The notes: generated by a model not told the origin, from the letters alone. Numbered from the stretch's first letter, positions 19,141 through 29,005 are shown. The stretch is 64,000 nt of DNA from Mucilaginibacter saanensis (GCF_014200575.1 NZ_JACHBZ010000003.1:124001-188000); one strand, 5' to 3'. A program made the numbers and translations.

Positions 19141-20841
19141 ATGCCCATTACCCAGGCTCTTGTGGCTCTTACTCAATCTCTTTTTTCCGGATGACTTACT
19201 ATGCGTTCTTTTTGAAAAATGGTGATGGCCACGTTTCTGAACTTTAGCCGATTTTATGCGTGGTGCAAAATCAATAGCTTCAGGATGGGCCAAAGGATCA
19301 AACGGGTTGTAATAATAAATGCCCGCACTATCGTAATTTTTGAGGCTCGCCATTAACCGGTCATTAAATGAGATTTCATTTTTCAACTCCGGAGCCGTCC
19401 ATGCAGCTTCGGCTAAACCTGCAATGCGCGGAAAAAGCATAAAGTCCAATCTTTTTTCTGACGCGATAGATTCTGTCCAGATGTTGGCCTGAACACCGAT
19501 AATAAGCTTTGATCCTAACTCGTTAGCAGGTGTTTGCCGGTCAGGGAAATTATAAACGTCGGTTACGCGATTAAATACCCCATTCCATTTACGGCCTGAT
19601 ATATGCCCGCTGTCCTGTACAAAATCAAAGTATAAGGGTAAACGCGGACAAAGTACTACTTCGTAATTCTTCTGTAATGCCAAATGTAATTGGCCCGGTA
19701 AATTTTGCCGCCACCAAAAAATAATTGTTTTACCTACGGGTAAGTCAGTTCCGGTAGCCTCGTCCCAGGCCAGTATTTTACTGTTTAAGCTGGTTACGGT
19801 ATCGGTCATCCGTTTAAAGAAATAACGCTCCAATTCGCCAACATCTTCAAACTTCTTTTTTTGCATCATGTGCGCAATAGCAGTATCAAGTGACCATGCC
19901 TTAACTCCGAACGCCACCTCATCGCCACCTAAATGAATCATGTGTCCCGGAAACAGCGAGTTGGTTTCTTTGATGATATCGGCAAGATATTGATATGTGC
20001 GCTCGTTAGCAGGATTAAAGGTAAAATTCGGATAGCCGGCAACACTCCCACCCGTAAATTCCGGGTAAGCTTTATTTGCTGCAGTGGCATGGCCGGGCAT
20101 ATCAATTTCAGGTATAACGGTTATAAAGCGTTTAGCGGCATAGGCTACAATTTCCTTAATATCGTTTTGCGTATAGTATTTAGCTTCGGCAACGGTATCG
20201 CTGTAATTGCCTATACCGCCAATAGTGGCAAGTTTTGGATACTTTTTAATTTCTATACGCCAGCCCTGTACATCAGTTAAATGCCAGTGAAACTTATTAA
20301 GCTTGTAATTAGCCATCCAATCAAGCAGCTGCTTTACTTTCTTCTTACCAAAAAAGTGGCGCGATTCGTCAAGCATCAGGCCCCTCCATTGATAACGGGG
20401 TGCGTCGGTTATGGTGCAGGCCGGTAAAATAACATTACCGTTACTATCTTGTGATTGGTCTTTTATTAACTGGAGCAACGATATCATTCCATAAAAAGCG
20501 CCCTCTTTATTGGCAGAAGTTATGGTAACACGCTGCGGGCTAATTTTAAGTGAATAAGCCCCTACTGCCTGGGGAGTATTTATCAAAACAAGATCAATGG
20601 GACTCGCAGCTTCGTTATTACTTACACCAAGTGTTAATCCTTTTGCTTTGAATACCTCCTGCTGAAAGTAGCCAGCCACTTCTTTTAACGAAGTATCGCC
20701 GAAACCGATAGTAGAATGGTTATTGAAGTTAAATTGGCCGGTATCGCGACTAACCGACTTTGGTTGTGGGATAATATTTAAATTTTGTGCCTTTAGGTAA
20801 CAAGAAAATAAAAGTAATGCGGTTAGAAGTTTAAATTTCAT
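19126..20841 (-). CDS. beta-N-acetylhexosaminidase, GH20, secreted
   Basis: A 571-residue protein with a signal peptide (cleavage near LKAQN, residue ~19), a GH20b-type N-terminal domain and a TIM barrel. YQWRGLMLDESRHFF and HLTDVQGWRIEI are family signatures. The catalytic pair is Asp307-Glu308 in HLGGDEVAFG; the Asp orients the substrate N-acetyl group and the Glu is the acid/base. It removes terminal GlcNAc or GalNAc. After about residue 528 there is a very basic Lys/His/Ser tail (HHHFSKRTHSKSSGKKR), which is not part of the fold. It lies upstream of GH9 and DUF5009 on the same strand, but a terminator and another gene lie between them. Confidence 0.93.
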   Translation of the reverse strand: MKFKLLTALLLFSCYLKAQNLNIIPQPKSVSRDTGQFNFNNHSTIGFGDTSLKEVAGYFQQEVFKAKGLTLGVSNNEAASPIDLVLINTPQAVGAYSLKISPQRVTITSANKEGAFYGMISLLQLIKDQSQDSNGNVILPACTITDAPRYQWRGLMLDESRHFFGKKKVKQLLDWMANYKLNKFHWHLTDVQGWRIEIKKYPKLATIGGIGNYSDTVAEAKYYTQNDIKEIVAYAAKRFITVIPEIDMPGHATAANKAYPEFTGGSVAGYPNFTFNPANERTYQYLADIIKETNSLFPGHMIHLGGDEVAFGVKAWSLDTAIAHMMQKKKFEDVGELERYFFKRMTDTVTSLNSKILAWDEATGTDLPVGKTIIFWWRQNLPGQLHLALQKNYEVVLCPRLPLYFDFVQDSGHISGRKWNGVFNRVTDVYNFPDRQTPANELGSKLIIGVQANIWTESIASEKRLDFMLFPRIAGLAEAAWTAPELKNEISFNDRLMASLKNYDSAGIYYYNPFDPLAHPEAIDFAPRIKSAKVQKRGHHHFSKRTHSKSSGKKRLSKSHKSLGNGHKKRK

Positions 20842-20965
20842 TCAATAACAAAGTTCAAATTACTGTAGAGCCGCTATGATAGGGATTTTATGCTGGATGA
20901 AGGTAATTTATTTGTAATATGTTAATCAAATAAGAAGTACGGAAACCTATTTAACGCGATGAAAC

Positions 20966-21853
20966 TTAATTTTCAAAGGCATTCATAATATTACCTACAA
21001 TGGAGCCGTAGGCCAATACCGGTACCGCCATATAAGAGATCTTCTTTTTCCAGTTAACATAGCGGTCATTTATAAAATTACTCCAGTTATTGGCATTTAG
21101 CTGTGCCCGGCCATAAGTGATGCTTGGCTCAGTAATTTTAGTAGTATGCCACCAACCCGAAGGGAAGAACAGTGTTTCGCCTTCCTGCAAATGAAGAACA
21201 ATAGGTTCAACATCTTTAAACAAAGGGAATTTATCGTAGTCGGGATTAAGAAAATTAATCTGAGAAAATTTAGGATTGTCGGGATACGGATACATATTCG
21301 GGGTTAAAGCCGGCGGATACATGAAAAACACTTTTGATCCGTAAACCTGTGTTATTTGCGTATGCATAAATAATGCATCATAATGTAAATACGGAAAACT
21401 GGAACCGTTGCCGCCCAAAAACAACTCATGCACAGTAGTTCCGGCAAGCAATTGCTTAGGCATTAGTTTATGATTTATTCTGTCGCCTTTTCCGTAAACC
21501 AATTGCGGTGAAAAATCAGCCATCAGTTCAGGGAAAACCTTTTGTATATCAAAGTTAAATGGATAAGGAGCCTTGTTCTCCGCAGTTGAGGTAAGTATTC
21601 TGTCAATAGCCCCAGTCATAGTATAAGTAACTCCGTCAATAGTTTTAGTAATATGACCATAATTTTCCCTGAAAAAATCAGGAGTATGCTTACCCATTGC
21701 TGGCCAATTTTTAGCAGCATCGGTTACTACAACAGGACGAGAGCAGTTCACATATTTGGCCAAAAACTCATCTCTCGATAAATTTGTACGCCTGTCAATA
21801 GTTGTGGTATTCAGCGTAACATCATTTTTTTCCTGTACAAGGTTCTTTTGCAT
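20966..21853 (-). CDS. cupin-8/JmjC-like Fe(II)/2-oxoglutarate oxygenase family protein
   Basis: A 295-residue protein. RPVVVTDAAKNWPAM is the typical opening of the cupin_8 (JmjC) fold. The first metal-ligand motif is in PYLHYDALFMHTQI (His-x-Asp), and the distal His is in FFPSGWWHTTKI. Members hydroxylate protein or small-molecule substrates, or are uncharacterised. No partner gene is adjacent. The start is the first Met in frame (MQKNLVQEKNDV); a later Met is not favoured. Confidence 0.85.
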   Translation of the reverse strand: MQKNLVQEKNDVTLNTTTIDRRTNLSRDEFLAKYVNCSRPVVVTDAAKNWPAMGKHTPDFFRENYGHITKTIDGVTYTMTGAIDRILTSTAENKAPYPFNFDIQKVFPELMADFSPQLVYGKGDRINHKLMPKQLLAGTTVHELFLGGNGSSFPYLHYDALFMHTQITQVYGSKVFFMYPPALTPNMYPYPDNPKFSQINFLNPDYDKFPLFKDVEPIVLHLQEGETLFFPSGWWHTTKITEPSITYGRAQLNANNWSNFINDRYVNWKKKISYMAVPVLAYGSIVGNIMNAFEN

Positions 21854-21897
21854 CCTTTTAAATTTAATTATACAATTCCCAGAAATTTTTTAATAAA

Positions 21898-22034
21898 GGA
21901 TTATGCAGATAATCCGTTTATATAAATTAAGGCAATTATTATAATAAAAACAATACCATAACTTATTAAAAACCAACAATTAAAACCACCTTACTTAACT
22001 ATTAGTTTACATAAGCCAATATATTACAAAAGTA
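21898..22034 (-). promoter_or_regulatory. upstream region of the JmjC gene: dyad and possible -7 box
   Basis: The region 21854-22201 holds no gene. A dyad GGATTAT-GCAG-ATAATCC (21898-21915) lies 45 bp before the start codon and could be an operator. On the minus strand TACTTTTG (22034 to 22027) fits the -7 consensus but implies a leader of about 165 nt. Both are candidates only. Confidence 0.35.
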
Positions 22035-22201
22035 AAATACAGATCAACATTGACGTAAAGACCACATAATCAACTATCATTAACAAGGCAATAAAAAGCA
22101 AATACAGAAAAGTGTTAAACCCATAAACAACAAAGTAAATTTAACGCCGTAATAATTAATCAATAATTAAGCAACATTATCCAAAATAGCCTTAAACAAC
22201 A

Positions 22202-22229
22202 AAGGGCCCCTGTACAAACAGGAGCCCTT
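22202..22229 (-). terminator. terminator of the RND efflux operon
   Basis: Stem AAGGGCCCCTGT with ACAGGAGCCCTT (one mismatch) and a 4-nt loop, followed on the minus strand by a T-rich stretch. It lies 22 bp past the end of the outer-membrane factor gene. Confidence 0.75.
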
Positions 22230-22250
22230 ATATATCATGATGGAGTTATT

Positions 22251-23675
22251 TTATTTCCAACCACCGCCTAATGAGCGGTACAATTCGGCTGTTGCGCTCA
22301 GCTGATCTCTTTTTATAGAAGCAAGTTCAAGCTCACCTTGCAATACATTGCTTTGGGCAGTTATTACTTCCAGATAATTTGCTAAACCATTTTTAAATAA
22401 AAGGCTTGCATTACTGGTTGCCTGTTGTAAGGTTTTCACACGGTTTACAGCTATGCTTTGTTCAGCTTTTAACTTTTCAATTTTAACCAATGCATCTGAA
22501 ACCTCACCTACTGCATTCAAAACAGATTGTCTGAACTGCAATACTGTTTTCTCGCGTTCAACTTCGGCCACTTTGTATTGAGTACTTAGTTGTTTATGCT
22601 GTAACAATGGTTGTGCAATACCACCAGCTACTGTACCAAACAATGATGCCGGTAAGTTAAACCAATTACTGGATTTGAACGAGTTGACACCACCGCTTGC
22701 AGTAATACTTAATGACGGATACATTTGTGCTTTAGCAATTCCTACTTTTGCATTGGCTATTGTTAAAGCCAATTCTGAGCTTTTTACATCGGGCCTGCGG
22801 CTTACCATTTCTGACGGTACACCTGTAGCCAAGGTTTCAGGGAAAGAGATCTGATTGAGTGTAGTATTACGCTCAATGCTGTCTGGTAACCTGCCGGCTA
22901 AAATGCTCAATGCATTTTCCTGAACGGTTACATCTCTTTCAAACTGTGGCACCAATTGCGCTGCGGCCTGAAGCTGTGCATCGGCCTGTTGTACTGCCAG
23001 TGACGTTACCTGCCCCGCATCGTATTGCAAACGGATAATACGCAGGGTGCTGTCATTCAGTTTAACGTTTTTCTTTGCAATATCAAGCTGTGCATCCAAC
23101 ATCAGCAGGTTATAATAACCTTGCGAAACATTAGCTACAATATTGGTTTGGATAGCCTTTTTTGCTTCGGCCGTTTGCAGGTATTGTGCCAATGCCTCGC
23201 GGCTTTGGTTACGGATCTTTCCCCATATATCAGCTTCCCATGAAAGGGCCAGATTGGCGGAATAATCCTCTACGTGCTTAGTGCCTATATTATATTGAGC
23301 TATACTTAAACCGGTTAAACTGTTGTCAGATGGCCTGTTAGTATTGGCAGTAACATTTAAGCCTAAAGTAGGCACATAGTTCCATTTTACCTGCTTAAAT
23401 AATAACTGTGCCTGATCAATGTTCTTAACAGCTATTTGCATGTCGTAATTTTTAACAATGGCACTATCAATCAATTTTTGCAGTGCAACATCGGTAAAAA
23501 AGTTTTTCCATTGAATATCAGCAATACTGCTGCTATCAGTTGTTGCTGCAGCATTCCTGAAATTTGCGGGCAGCTCCGCTTTGGGTGTAGCCACATCCTT
23601 TGATACTTTACAGGCGCTCACAAACGCAACTGCCGCAAGTATCAAAAAGGAATATGGATTTATATATCGTTTCAT
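22251..23675 (-). CDS. outer-membrane efflux factor (TolC/OprM/NodT family lipoprotein)
   Basis: A 474-residue protein with a lipobox (AFVSAC, Cys near residue 22). Two OEP repeats with long coiled-coil helices (about residues 70-280 and 285-470) are visible, including the family motif SRRPDVKSSELAL. It forms the trimeric tunnel across the outer membrane. It is the last gene of the operon, 29 bp after the RND gene, and completes a tripartite pump with the RND and MFP proteins. Confidence 0.93.
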   Translation of the reverse strand: MKRYINPYSFLILAAVAFVSACKVSKDVATPKAELPANFRNAAATTDSSSIADIQWKNFFTDVALQKLIDSAIVKNYDMQIAVKNIDQAQLLFKQVKWNYVPTLGLNVTANTNRPSDNSLTGLSIAQYNIGTKHVEDYSANLALSWEADIWGKIRNQSREALAQYLQTAEAKKAIQTNIVANVSQGYYNLLMLDAQLDIAKKNVKLNDSTLRIIRLQYDAGQVTSLAVQQADAQLQAAAQLVPQFERDVTVQENALSILAGRLPDSIERNTTLNQISFPETLATGVPSEMVSRRPDVKSSELALTIANAKVGIAKAQMYPSLSITASGGVNSFKSSNWFNLPASLFGTVAGGIAQPLLQHKQLSTQYKVAEVEREKTVLQFRQSVLNAVGEVSDALVKIEKLKAEQSIAVNRVKTLQQATSNASLLFKNGLANYLEVITAQSNVLQGELELASIKRDQLSATAELYRSLGGGWK

Positions 23676-23704
23676 TTTATTTAATTATTAATAGCTATGC
23701 TCAA

Positions 23705-26700
23705 TTAATTATTTGCCAGTTCAAGATTTTTTGAATGAACATCACCACCTTTTTGGTTTTCACCGTTCAATACTGCCAACGGCGCACCGGTAATTTTTTC
23801 CTGTAGTTTCTGGAATATAACAAAGAGTACGGGGATGATGAACAACCCTAAAATTACTCCTGATACCATCCCCCCTGCAGCGCCAATACTAATAGAGTGG
23901 TTACCTTGTGCAGATGGGCCGGTTGCTATACTCATTGGGAATAAACCAAACACAAACGCTAATGAAGTCATGATAATAGGCCTGATCCTTAAGCGGGCAG
24001 CCTCAATGGCCGACTCAACCAAACCATGCCCTGCCTTGCGCCGCTGTACAGCAAACTCAACAATCAGAATGGCATTTTTAGCCAGCAAACCAATAAGCAT
24101 GATCAATGCTACCTGTACATAAATATTGTTTTCGATGCCTGTTAAACCTAACACCACGAACACACCGAATATACCGGTAGGAATAGAAAGTATTACCGCT
24201 AATGGCAGGATATAACTTTCATATTGCGCTGACAATAAGAAATATACAAATATCAAACAAAGCATAAAGATCACAGCTGATTGTCCGCCTGAAGAAATTT
24301 CCTCACGTGTTTGACCAGAAAACTCATAAGCAAACCCGGTTGGCAATTGCTCTTTAGCTGTTTCCTGTATAGCTTTGATGGCATCACCTGAGCTATAGCC
24401 TGGTTTTGGTATCGCATTTACCTCGATAGAGTTAAACAGGTTATAACGTGAAGCGGTTTCTGAACCGTAAACACGGGTTAGCTTAACCAACGTATTGATA
24501 GGCACAATTTCACCTGCTTTGTTCTTAACAAATACCCGGTCAATTGCTGATGCATCCGTTCTGTCGGCAATATCGGCCTGAACTACCACGCGGTAGTATT
24601 TACCAAAGCGGTTAAAGTCAGATGCCTGAGCCGTACCAAAGTAAGCCTGCATAGTTGACAGGATATCTTTAACACTTACACCCAATTGGTTAGCCTTATC
24701 ATCATCAACTTCTAATTGTAACTGAGGATAATCTGCTTTATATGAAGTAAAGGCATAAGCAATAGCTGGTTTCTGCATCAGTTTGCCTATGAAGTTATTG
24801 GCAATACCGCTAAATTTATCCAACCTGCCGTTGGTTTTATCCTGCAGCATCACATCCAAAGCTTCCACGTTACTAAATCCGGGAACAGTTGGAAAACTGA
24901 ACACGAAGAAGGTACCGCCCGGTATGCCGCCTAATTTACCTCTCACTATATTCTGTATGTCATCAATGTTTTTAACCTTACCCCTTTCGTCAGTAGGTTT
25001 TAACAATAAGAAAATTACACCGGCAGATGGACTGCTTGATTGCGTTAAAAAGTTAAAACCAGATAGCGCTGTAACAAACCTTGCCGATGGTAAAGTTTTC
25101 AACTGCTCTTCGGCCTGTTTAAATATCTTATTGGTACCGCTTAATGAGGTTCCTGATGGCGTATTAACGGCAATAGCCACGAAACCCTGATCCTCGGTAG
25201 GTATAAAGCCCGTTTTTGTAGTATTTACCATGTAAACAGTGGCTGCAACTATTAATACAAGTCCGCCTATGCTCAACCATTTTTTACGAATAAGAAATTT
25301 CAAGCCACCAACGTACCTGTTGGTCATATAATTGAACCCACCATTAAAGCCTGCATAAAACTTGTCTGCAAAACCTTTTTTAGGTTCCTGATGACCATCC
25401 ACACTATGTTTGTTCTTTAAGAACAAGGCAGCCAGGGCAGGACTTAAAGTTAATGCGTTAACAGCCGATATAATAATCGCTATGGCCATGGTTAACGCAA
25501 ACTGCCGGTAGAATATACCAGTTGAGCCCGTCATAAAGCTCACCGGTAAAAACACCGCCGCCATCACCAATGTAATAGATATAATTGCGCCGGTAATTTC
25601 ATGCATTGCCTCGGTTGTGGCCGCTTTAGGGGTAAGACTCGGGTCATGCTCCATTTTGGCATGCACCGCCTCCACCACCACAATGGCATCATCAACCACA
25701 ATACCAATGGCCAACACTAATGCAAACAGCGTTAAAAGGTTAACGGAGAAACCAAAAAGATTCATGAAGAAGAAAGTACCGATAATAGCAACTGGAACGG
25801 CTATAGCCGGGATCAATGTAGACCTGAAATCTTGCAGGAATATAAATACTACAATAAACACCAGTATAAAGGCCTCTACTAAGGTGTGTTCAACCTGATT
25901 AATTGATTCATCAAGATCGGTTTTGGTACGATAGAATTGATTGTATTTGATACCAACTGGGAAACTCTTTGATGCTTTTTCCATCAACTTATCAATGGAG
26001 ATCTGAATTTCGTTGGCGTTAGAACCTGACAGTTGTATAATACCGATAATAATACCATCATGCCCGTTTAGGTTACTTACGCTATTATAAGAATAAGCAC
26101 CCAGTTCAACACGTGCTACGTCTTTCAAATGTAATACAGAACCATCTGCATTTGCACGGATAGCAATATTCTCGTATTCCTCTGGTTTGGTAAGTTTACC
26201 TTTATATTTAATTACGTATTCAAATGCTTCGGTGCTTCGTTCCCCAAACCTGCCAGGCGCTGCTTCCAGGTTTTTGTCCTGTATAGCTGCCATCACTTCA
26301 GCAGGAGTAATTTTGTAGGCTGCCAGTTGACCTGGATTCAACCAAACACGCATCGAATAATCCTTAATACCGCCAAATATACTTGCAGAACCTACACCCG
26401 GAATACGTTTAATTTCGGGAATGATATTGATCTGTGCATAGTTGGCCACAAAGGTTTGATCATATTTTTTAGGATCATCTGAGTAAACACCTATTGCGCC
26501 AATAAAGCTGTTTTGCTGTTTGGTAGTAGTTATACCATATTGAACAACCTCCGCAGGTAATTGACTTGTTGCTTGCGAAACACGGTTTTGAACATTTACC
26601 GCTGCCTGATCGGGGTTGGTACCTTGTTGAAAGTAAACCGTGATGCCTAACGTACCATCATTACTGGCAGTGGAAGTCATGTAGGTCATGTTTTCCACAC

Positions 26701-26911
26701 CATTAATTGCTTCTTCCAATGACGGAGTCACGGAACGTAAAATAGTCTCGGCATTGGCTCCCGGATAAACCGCAGATACTAATACCGACGGGGGGGCTAT
26801 ATTAGGAAACCGCTCTAAGGGCAGTTTTGTTAAACCAAGCACACCAACTATCACCAATAATATGGAGATAACAGTTGAGAGTACAGGTCTTTCTATAAAT
26901 TTTTGAAACAT
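23705..26911 (-). CDS. RND efflux pump inner-membrane subunit (AcrB/MexB type)
   Basis: A 1068-residue RND permease. The start MFQKFIERPVLSTVIS is typical. The proton-relay residues are in TM4 GIVVDDAIVVVEAV and TM10 LAKNAILIVEF. The two large periplasmic loops and 12 TM segments are present. It differs clearly from the tandem RND pair at the window start, so it is a separate lineage and not a recent duplicate. The operon order MFP-RND-OMF is canonical for Bacteroidota multidrug pumps. Gaps are 24 and 29 bp. Confidence 0.96.
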   Translation of the reverse strand: MFQKFIERPVLSTVISILLVIVGVLGLTKLPLERFPNIAPPSVLVSAVYPGANAETILRSVTPSLEEAINGVENMTYMTSTASNDGTLGITVYFQQGTNPDQAAVNVQNRVSQATSQLPAEVVQYGITTTKQQNSFIGAIGVYSDDPKKYDQTFVANYAQINIIPEIKRIPGVGSASIFGGIKDYSMRVWLNPGQLAAYKITPAEVMAAIQDKNLEAAPGRFGERSTEAFEYVIKYKGKLTKPEEYENIAIRANADGSVLHLKDVARVELGAYSYNSVSNLNGHDGIIIGIIQLSGSNANEIQISIDKLMEKASKSFPVGIKYNQFYRTKTDLDESINQVEHTLVEAFILVFIVVFIFLQDFRSTLIPAIAVPVAIIGTFFFMNLFGFSVNLLTLFALVLAIGIVVDDAIVVVEAVHAKMEHDPSLTPKAATTEAMHEITGAIISITLVMAAVFLPVSFMTGSTGIFYRQFALTMAIAIIISAVNALTLSPALAALFLKNKHSVDGHQEPKKGFADKFYAGFNGGFNYMTNRYVGGLKFLIRKKWLSIGGLVLIVAATVYMVNTTKTGFIPTEDQGFVAIAVNTPSGTSLSGTNKIFKQAEEQLKTLPSARFVTALSGFNFLTQSSSPSAGVIFLLLKPTDERGKVKNIDDIQNIVRGKLGGIPGGTFFVFSFPTVPGFSNVEALDVMLQDKTNGRLDKFSGIANNFIGKLMQKPAIAYAFTSYKADYPQLQLEVDDDKANQLGVSVKDILSTMQAYFGTAQASDFNRFGKYYRVVVQADIADRTDASAIDRVFVKNKAGEIVPINTLVKLTRVYGSETASRYNLFNSIEVNAIPKPGYSSGDAIKAIQETAKEQLPTGFAYEFSGQTREEISSGGQSAVIFMLCLIFVYFLLSAQYESYILPLAVILSIPTGIFGVFVVLGLTGIENNIYVQVALIMLIGLLAKNAILIVEFAVQRRKAGHGLVESAIEAARLRIRPIIMTSLAFVFGLFPMSIATGPSAQGNHSISIGAAGGMVSGVILGLFIIPVLFVIFQKLQEKITGAPLAVLNGENQKGGDVHSKNLELANN

Positions 26912-26935
26912 GACTTTAAAGTTTAAGTGTATGTA

Positions 26936-28072
26936 TTAGTTTTTTGTTACAGCGGCTACTTTGTCTGTCGCCTTTTCAGGATGGATTACCATACCTTCTT
27001 GTAAGTGATCAATACCGCTTAATACAATCTGGTCGCCCACTTTTACGCCGTCTTTAACCAGGTAATTGTCGCCATTTTTACCAACAATGGTAATTGACTG
27101 CTTTTTCACCTTGCTGCTGTCGCCTACGGTAAATACAAATACTTTATCCTGCATTTCAACTGTGGCAGATTCAGGCACGATCAATGCATCGGTATGCTGT
27201 AAGCTTAAGCGTACTTTACCAGTGTTACCTGAGCGTAACAAACCCTGCGGGTTTACAAAGCTCGCCCTAACTGTAATTGCGCCGGTATTTTTATCAAACT
27301 GACCATCAATTACATCTATTCTACCTTGTTTGGCATATTCGGTGCCATCGGCCAGTAATAATGATACTGCAGGTAATTGTTTTAATTTATCTTTCAAGGT
27401 TTGACCGGGATATTGTTCTTTAAAGTTTACAAAATCCTTTTCGCCCAATGAGAAATAAACATGTACGTCATGTACATCTGATAGTTGGGTTAATGCATCA
27501 ACATCTGTTGGAGCAACAAGGCTACCTTGTTTTTTAATTAACCGGCCAATATAACCACTCACAGGAGCTTTAATTAAGGTATAACCTAAATTGATCTGCG
27601 CAGTTGATATGTTTGCTTTAGCTTGTTCAATGTTTGCTTTGGCAACCTGGTTGGTAGCTTTTGCTGTTTTTAACTGATATTCAGAAACTACTTTATTTTC
27701 AACCAGCGGTGTCAGTTTATCAATTTCAAGTTGTGAATTAACTTGTGTTGCTTCGGCAGCGTGTAAACTGGCTAATGCGTTGTTTAATGCTGCGCGGTAA
27801 GGCTGGTCGTTAATTTTAAATATAGGCTGACCTGCGCTTACAAAGGCTCCTTCGTCAACAAAAACCTTGTCTAAGGCTCCACTTACCTGCGGGCGTATTT
27901 CAACGTTAACTGTGCCTTCTATTGAGGCAGGGTATTCCTGATAAGTGGTTTGTGTACCAGAGGTAATGCTGGCTACTGGTAATGACGGCGGCGGAGGTGC
28001 TTGCTGCGTTTGCGGCTTTGAAGAACAACCATATAGTGAAAGGGCGACGAGCGCTAAAATGATACTTTTCAT
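26936..28072 (-). CDS. RND membrane-fusion protein (AcrA/MexA type lipoprotein)
   Basis: A 378-residue periplasmic adaptor. Lipobox LSLYGC (Cys ~16). Barrel-sandwich and hairpin: GTVNVEIRPQVSGALDKVF and later LGYTLIKAPVSGYIGRL, the two biotinyl-lipoyl halves that flank the coiled coil. A C-terminal beta-barrel and membrane-proximal domain follow (AEEFPG-like RVRASF/GLLRSGNTGKVRL segment). It joins the RND pump to the OMF. It is the first gene of the efflux operon and lies downstream of tetR. Confidence 0.94.
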   Translation of the reverse strand: MKSIILALVALSLYGCSSKPQTQQAPPPPSLPVASITSGTQTTYQEYPASIEGTVNVEIRPQVSGALDKVFVDEGAFVSAGQPIFKINDQPYRAALNNALASLHAAEATQVNSQLEIDKLTPLVENKVVSEYQLKTAKATNQVAKANIEQAKANISTAQINLGYTLIKAPVSGYIGRLIKKQGSLVAPTDVDALTQLSDVHDVHVYFSLGEKDFVNFKEQYPGQTLKDKLKQLPAVSLLLADGTEYAKQGRIDVIDGQFDKNTGAITVRASFVNPQGLLRSGNTGKVRLSLQHTDALIVPESATVEMQDKVFVFTVGDSSKVKKQSITIVGKNGDNYLVKDGVKVGDQIVLSGIDHLQEGMVIHPEKATDKVAAVTKN

Positions 28073-28215
28073 GTGAATTAATTTTTGATGATGATAAATG
28101 ATAGGGTAAAACAGCCCGAGGCTGGTGGATATATGTTGATTGAGTTATGTTCTTAGTTATAATTTGCAATCATTTGTTAAGGATGTGTAGCTAATTGACA
28201 TTTGACTGCTTTGAT

Positions 28216-28246
28216 TTAACAATGCTAACCTGTTTAACACTGTTGA
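28216..28246. promoter_or_regulatory. two imperfect TetR-type half-palindromes
   Basis: TTAAC-AAT-GCTAA (28216-28228) and TTAAC-ACT-GTTGA (28234-28246) each differ by one base from the TTAAC-N3-GTTAA sites near tetR. They lie about 150-175 bp upstream of the MFP start. They may be weak accessory sites or chance matches in AT-rich DNA. Confidence 0.25.
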
Positions 28247-28321
28247 TTAGTAGTAGGTAAAAGTTGATGTCCATTTTATTATTTATTATGTAGATGACCG
28301 AGTTGTTATTTATCGCCATTA

Positions 28322-28346
28322 AATAATTTAACAGCGTTAAATTATT
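28322..28346. promoter_or_regulatory. TetR operator candidate upstream of the efflux operon
   Basis: Perfect 25-bp palindrome: arms AATAATTTAAC (28322-28332) and GTTAAATTATT (28336-28346) around AGC. Its core TTAACAGCGTTAA occurs again just upstream of tetR. It lies between tetR and the MFP gene, about 250 bp before the MFP start. Confidence 0.65.
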
Positions 28347-28355
28347 GTTAAAAAA

Positions 28356-28961
28356 TTATCCTCTTTCGATGGATCTGATAATTCCGCTGATTGCGTCCAT
28401 TAAAACCTGGCGGTTCATTTCATCAGAGTAACCTCTTCTGAGAATATTAATAGAGATAAGACCATGAACTACTGACCAAAGCGTATAATACTTTAAGCAT
28501 ACCATCTCTTTAGTTGGATTTTCTATATTCATTAGTTCAATTATCACTTCGCTAAATTGTGTAAAGGGGCTTTCAGATTCAGGCAGAGTTGCTACAAGAT
28601 CACAACAACAATTCATCTCCACACCAAACATCAGTTGGTAAAGCTCTTTGTTTTCAAAAGCAAAATTCCAATAGGCCAGCCACATTGATTCCAATTGTTT
28701 AGCTGGTGTTGGGTTATTACTTCTCGCATCCTGCAAATCTCTGGACAGTATTAAAAAACCTCTGCGGGTTAACTCAAGCAGTATAGCCTCTTTATTAGCA
28801 AAATATTCATATATAATAGGCGCGGTGTATTCAATTACATCGGCAATTTTACGCATGCTTAAAGACTGCCATCCCTCCTCTTTTACAATCTGGAGTGAAG
28901 CATCCAGAATATTGACTCTGGTTTCATCTTTTAAGCGTTGTATCCGTTCTTTACTTGCCAC
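28356..28961 (-). CDS. TetR-family repressor of the efflux operon
   Basis: A 201-residue protein. The HTH is at about residues 26-65 (MRKIADVIEYTAPIIYEYF, then NKEAILLEL). The C-terminal ligand domain contains an unusual Cys cluster, NCCCDLV at about residues 115-121. It precedes the MFP-RND-OMF genes on the same strand. A palindrome covers its own predicted transcription start, and a longer version lies between it and the pump genes, so it probably represses itself and the pump until a ligand binds. Confidence 0.92.
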   Translation of the reverse strand: MASKERIQRLKDETRVNILDASLQIVKEEGWQSLSMRKIADVIEYTAPIIYEYFANKEAILLELTRRGFLILSRDLQDARSNNPTPAKQLESMWLAYWNFAFENKELYQLMFGVEMNCCCDLVATLPESESPFTQFSEVIIELMNIENPTKEMVCLKYYTLWSVVHGLISINILRRGYSDEMNRQVLMDAISGIIRSIERG

Positions 28962-28983
28962 TTTATTTACGTGATTAAATTAT

Positions 28984-29005
28984 TTAACAGCGTTAAGCAA
29001 ATGTA
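28984..29005 (-). promoter_or_regulatory. tetR promoter with overlapping operator
   Basis: The minus-strand -7 box TACATTTG (29005 to 28998) predicts transcription start near 28991. The palindrome TTAAC-AGC-GTTAA (28984-28996) covers exactly that position and shares its 13-bp core with the 28322-28346 site. This is a textbook layout for autorepression. Confidence 0.65.
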
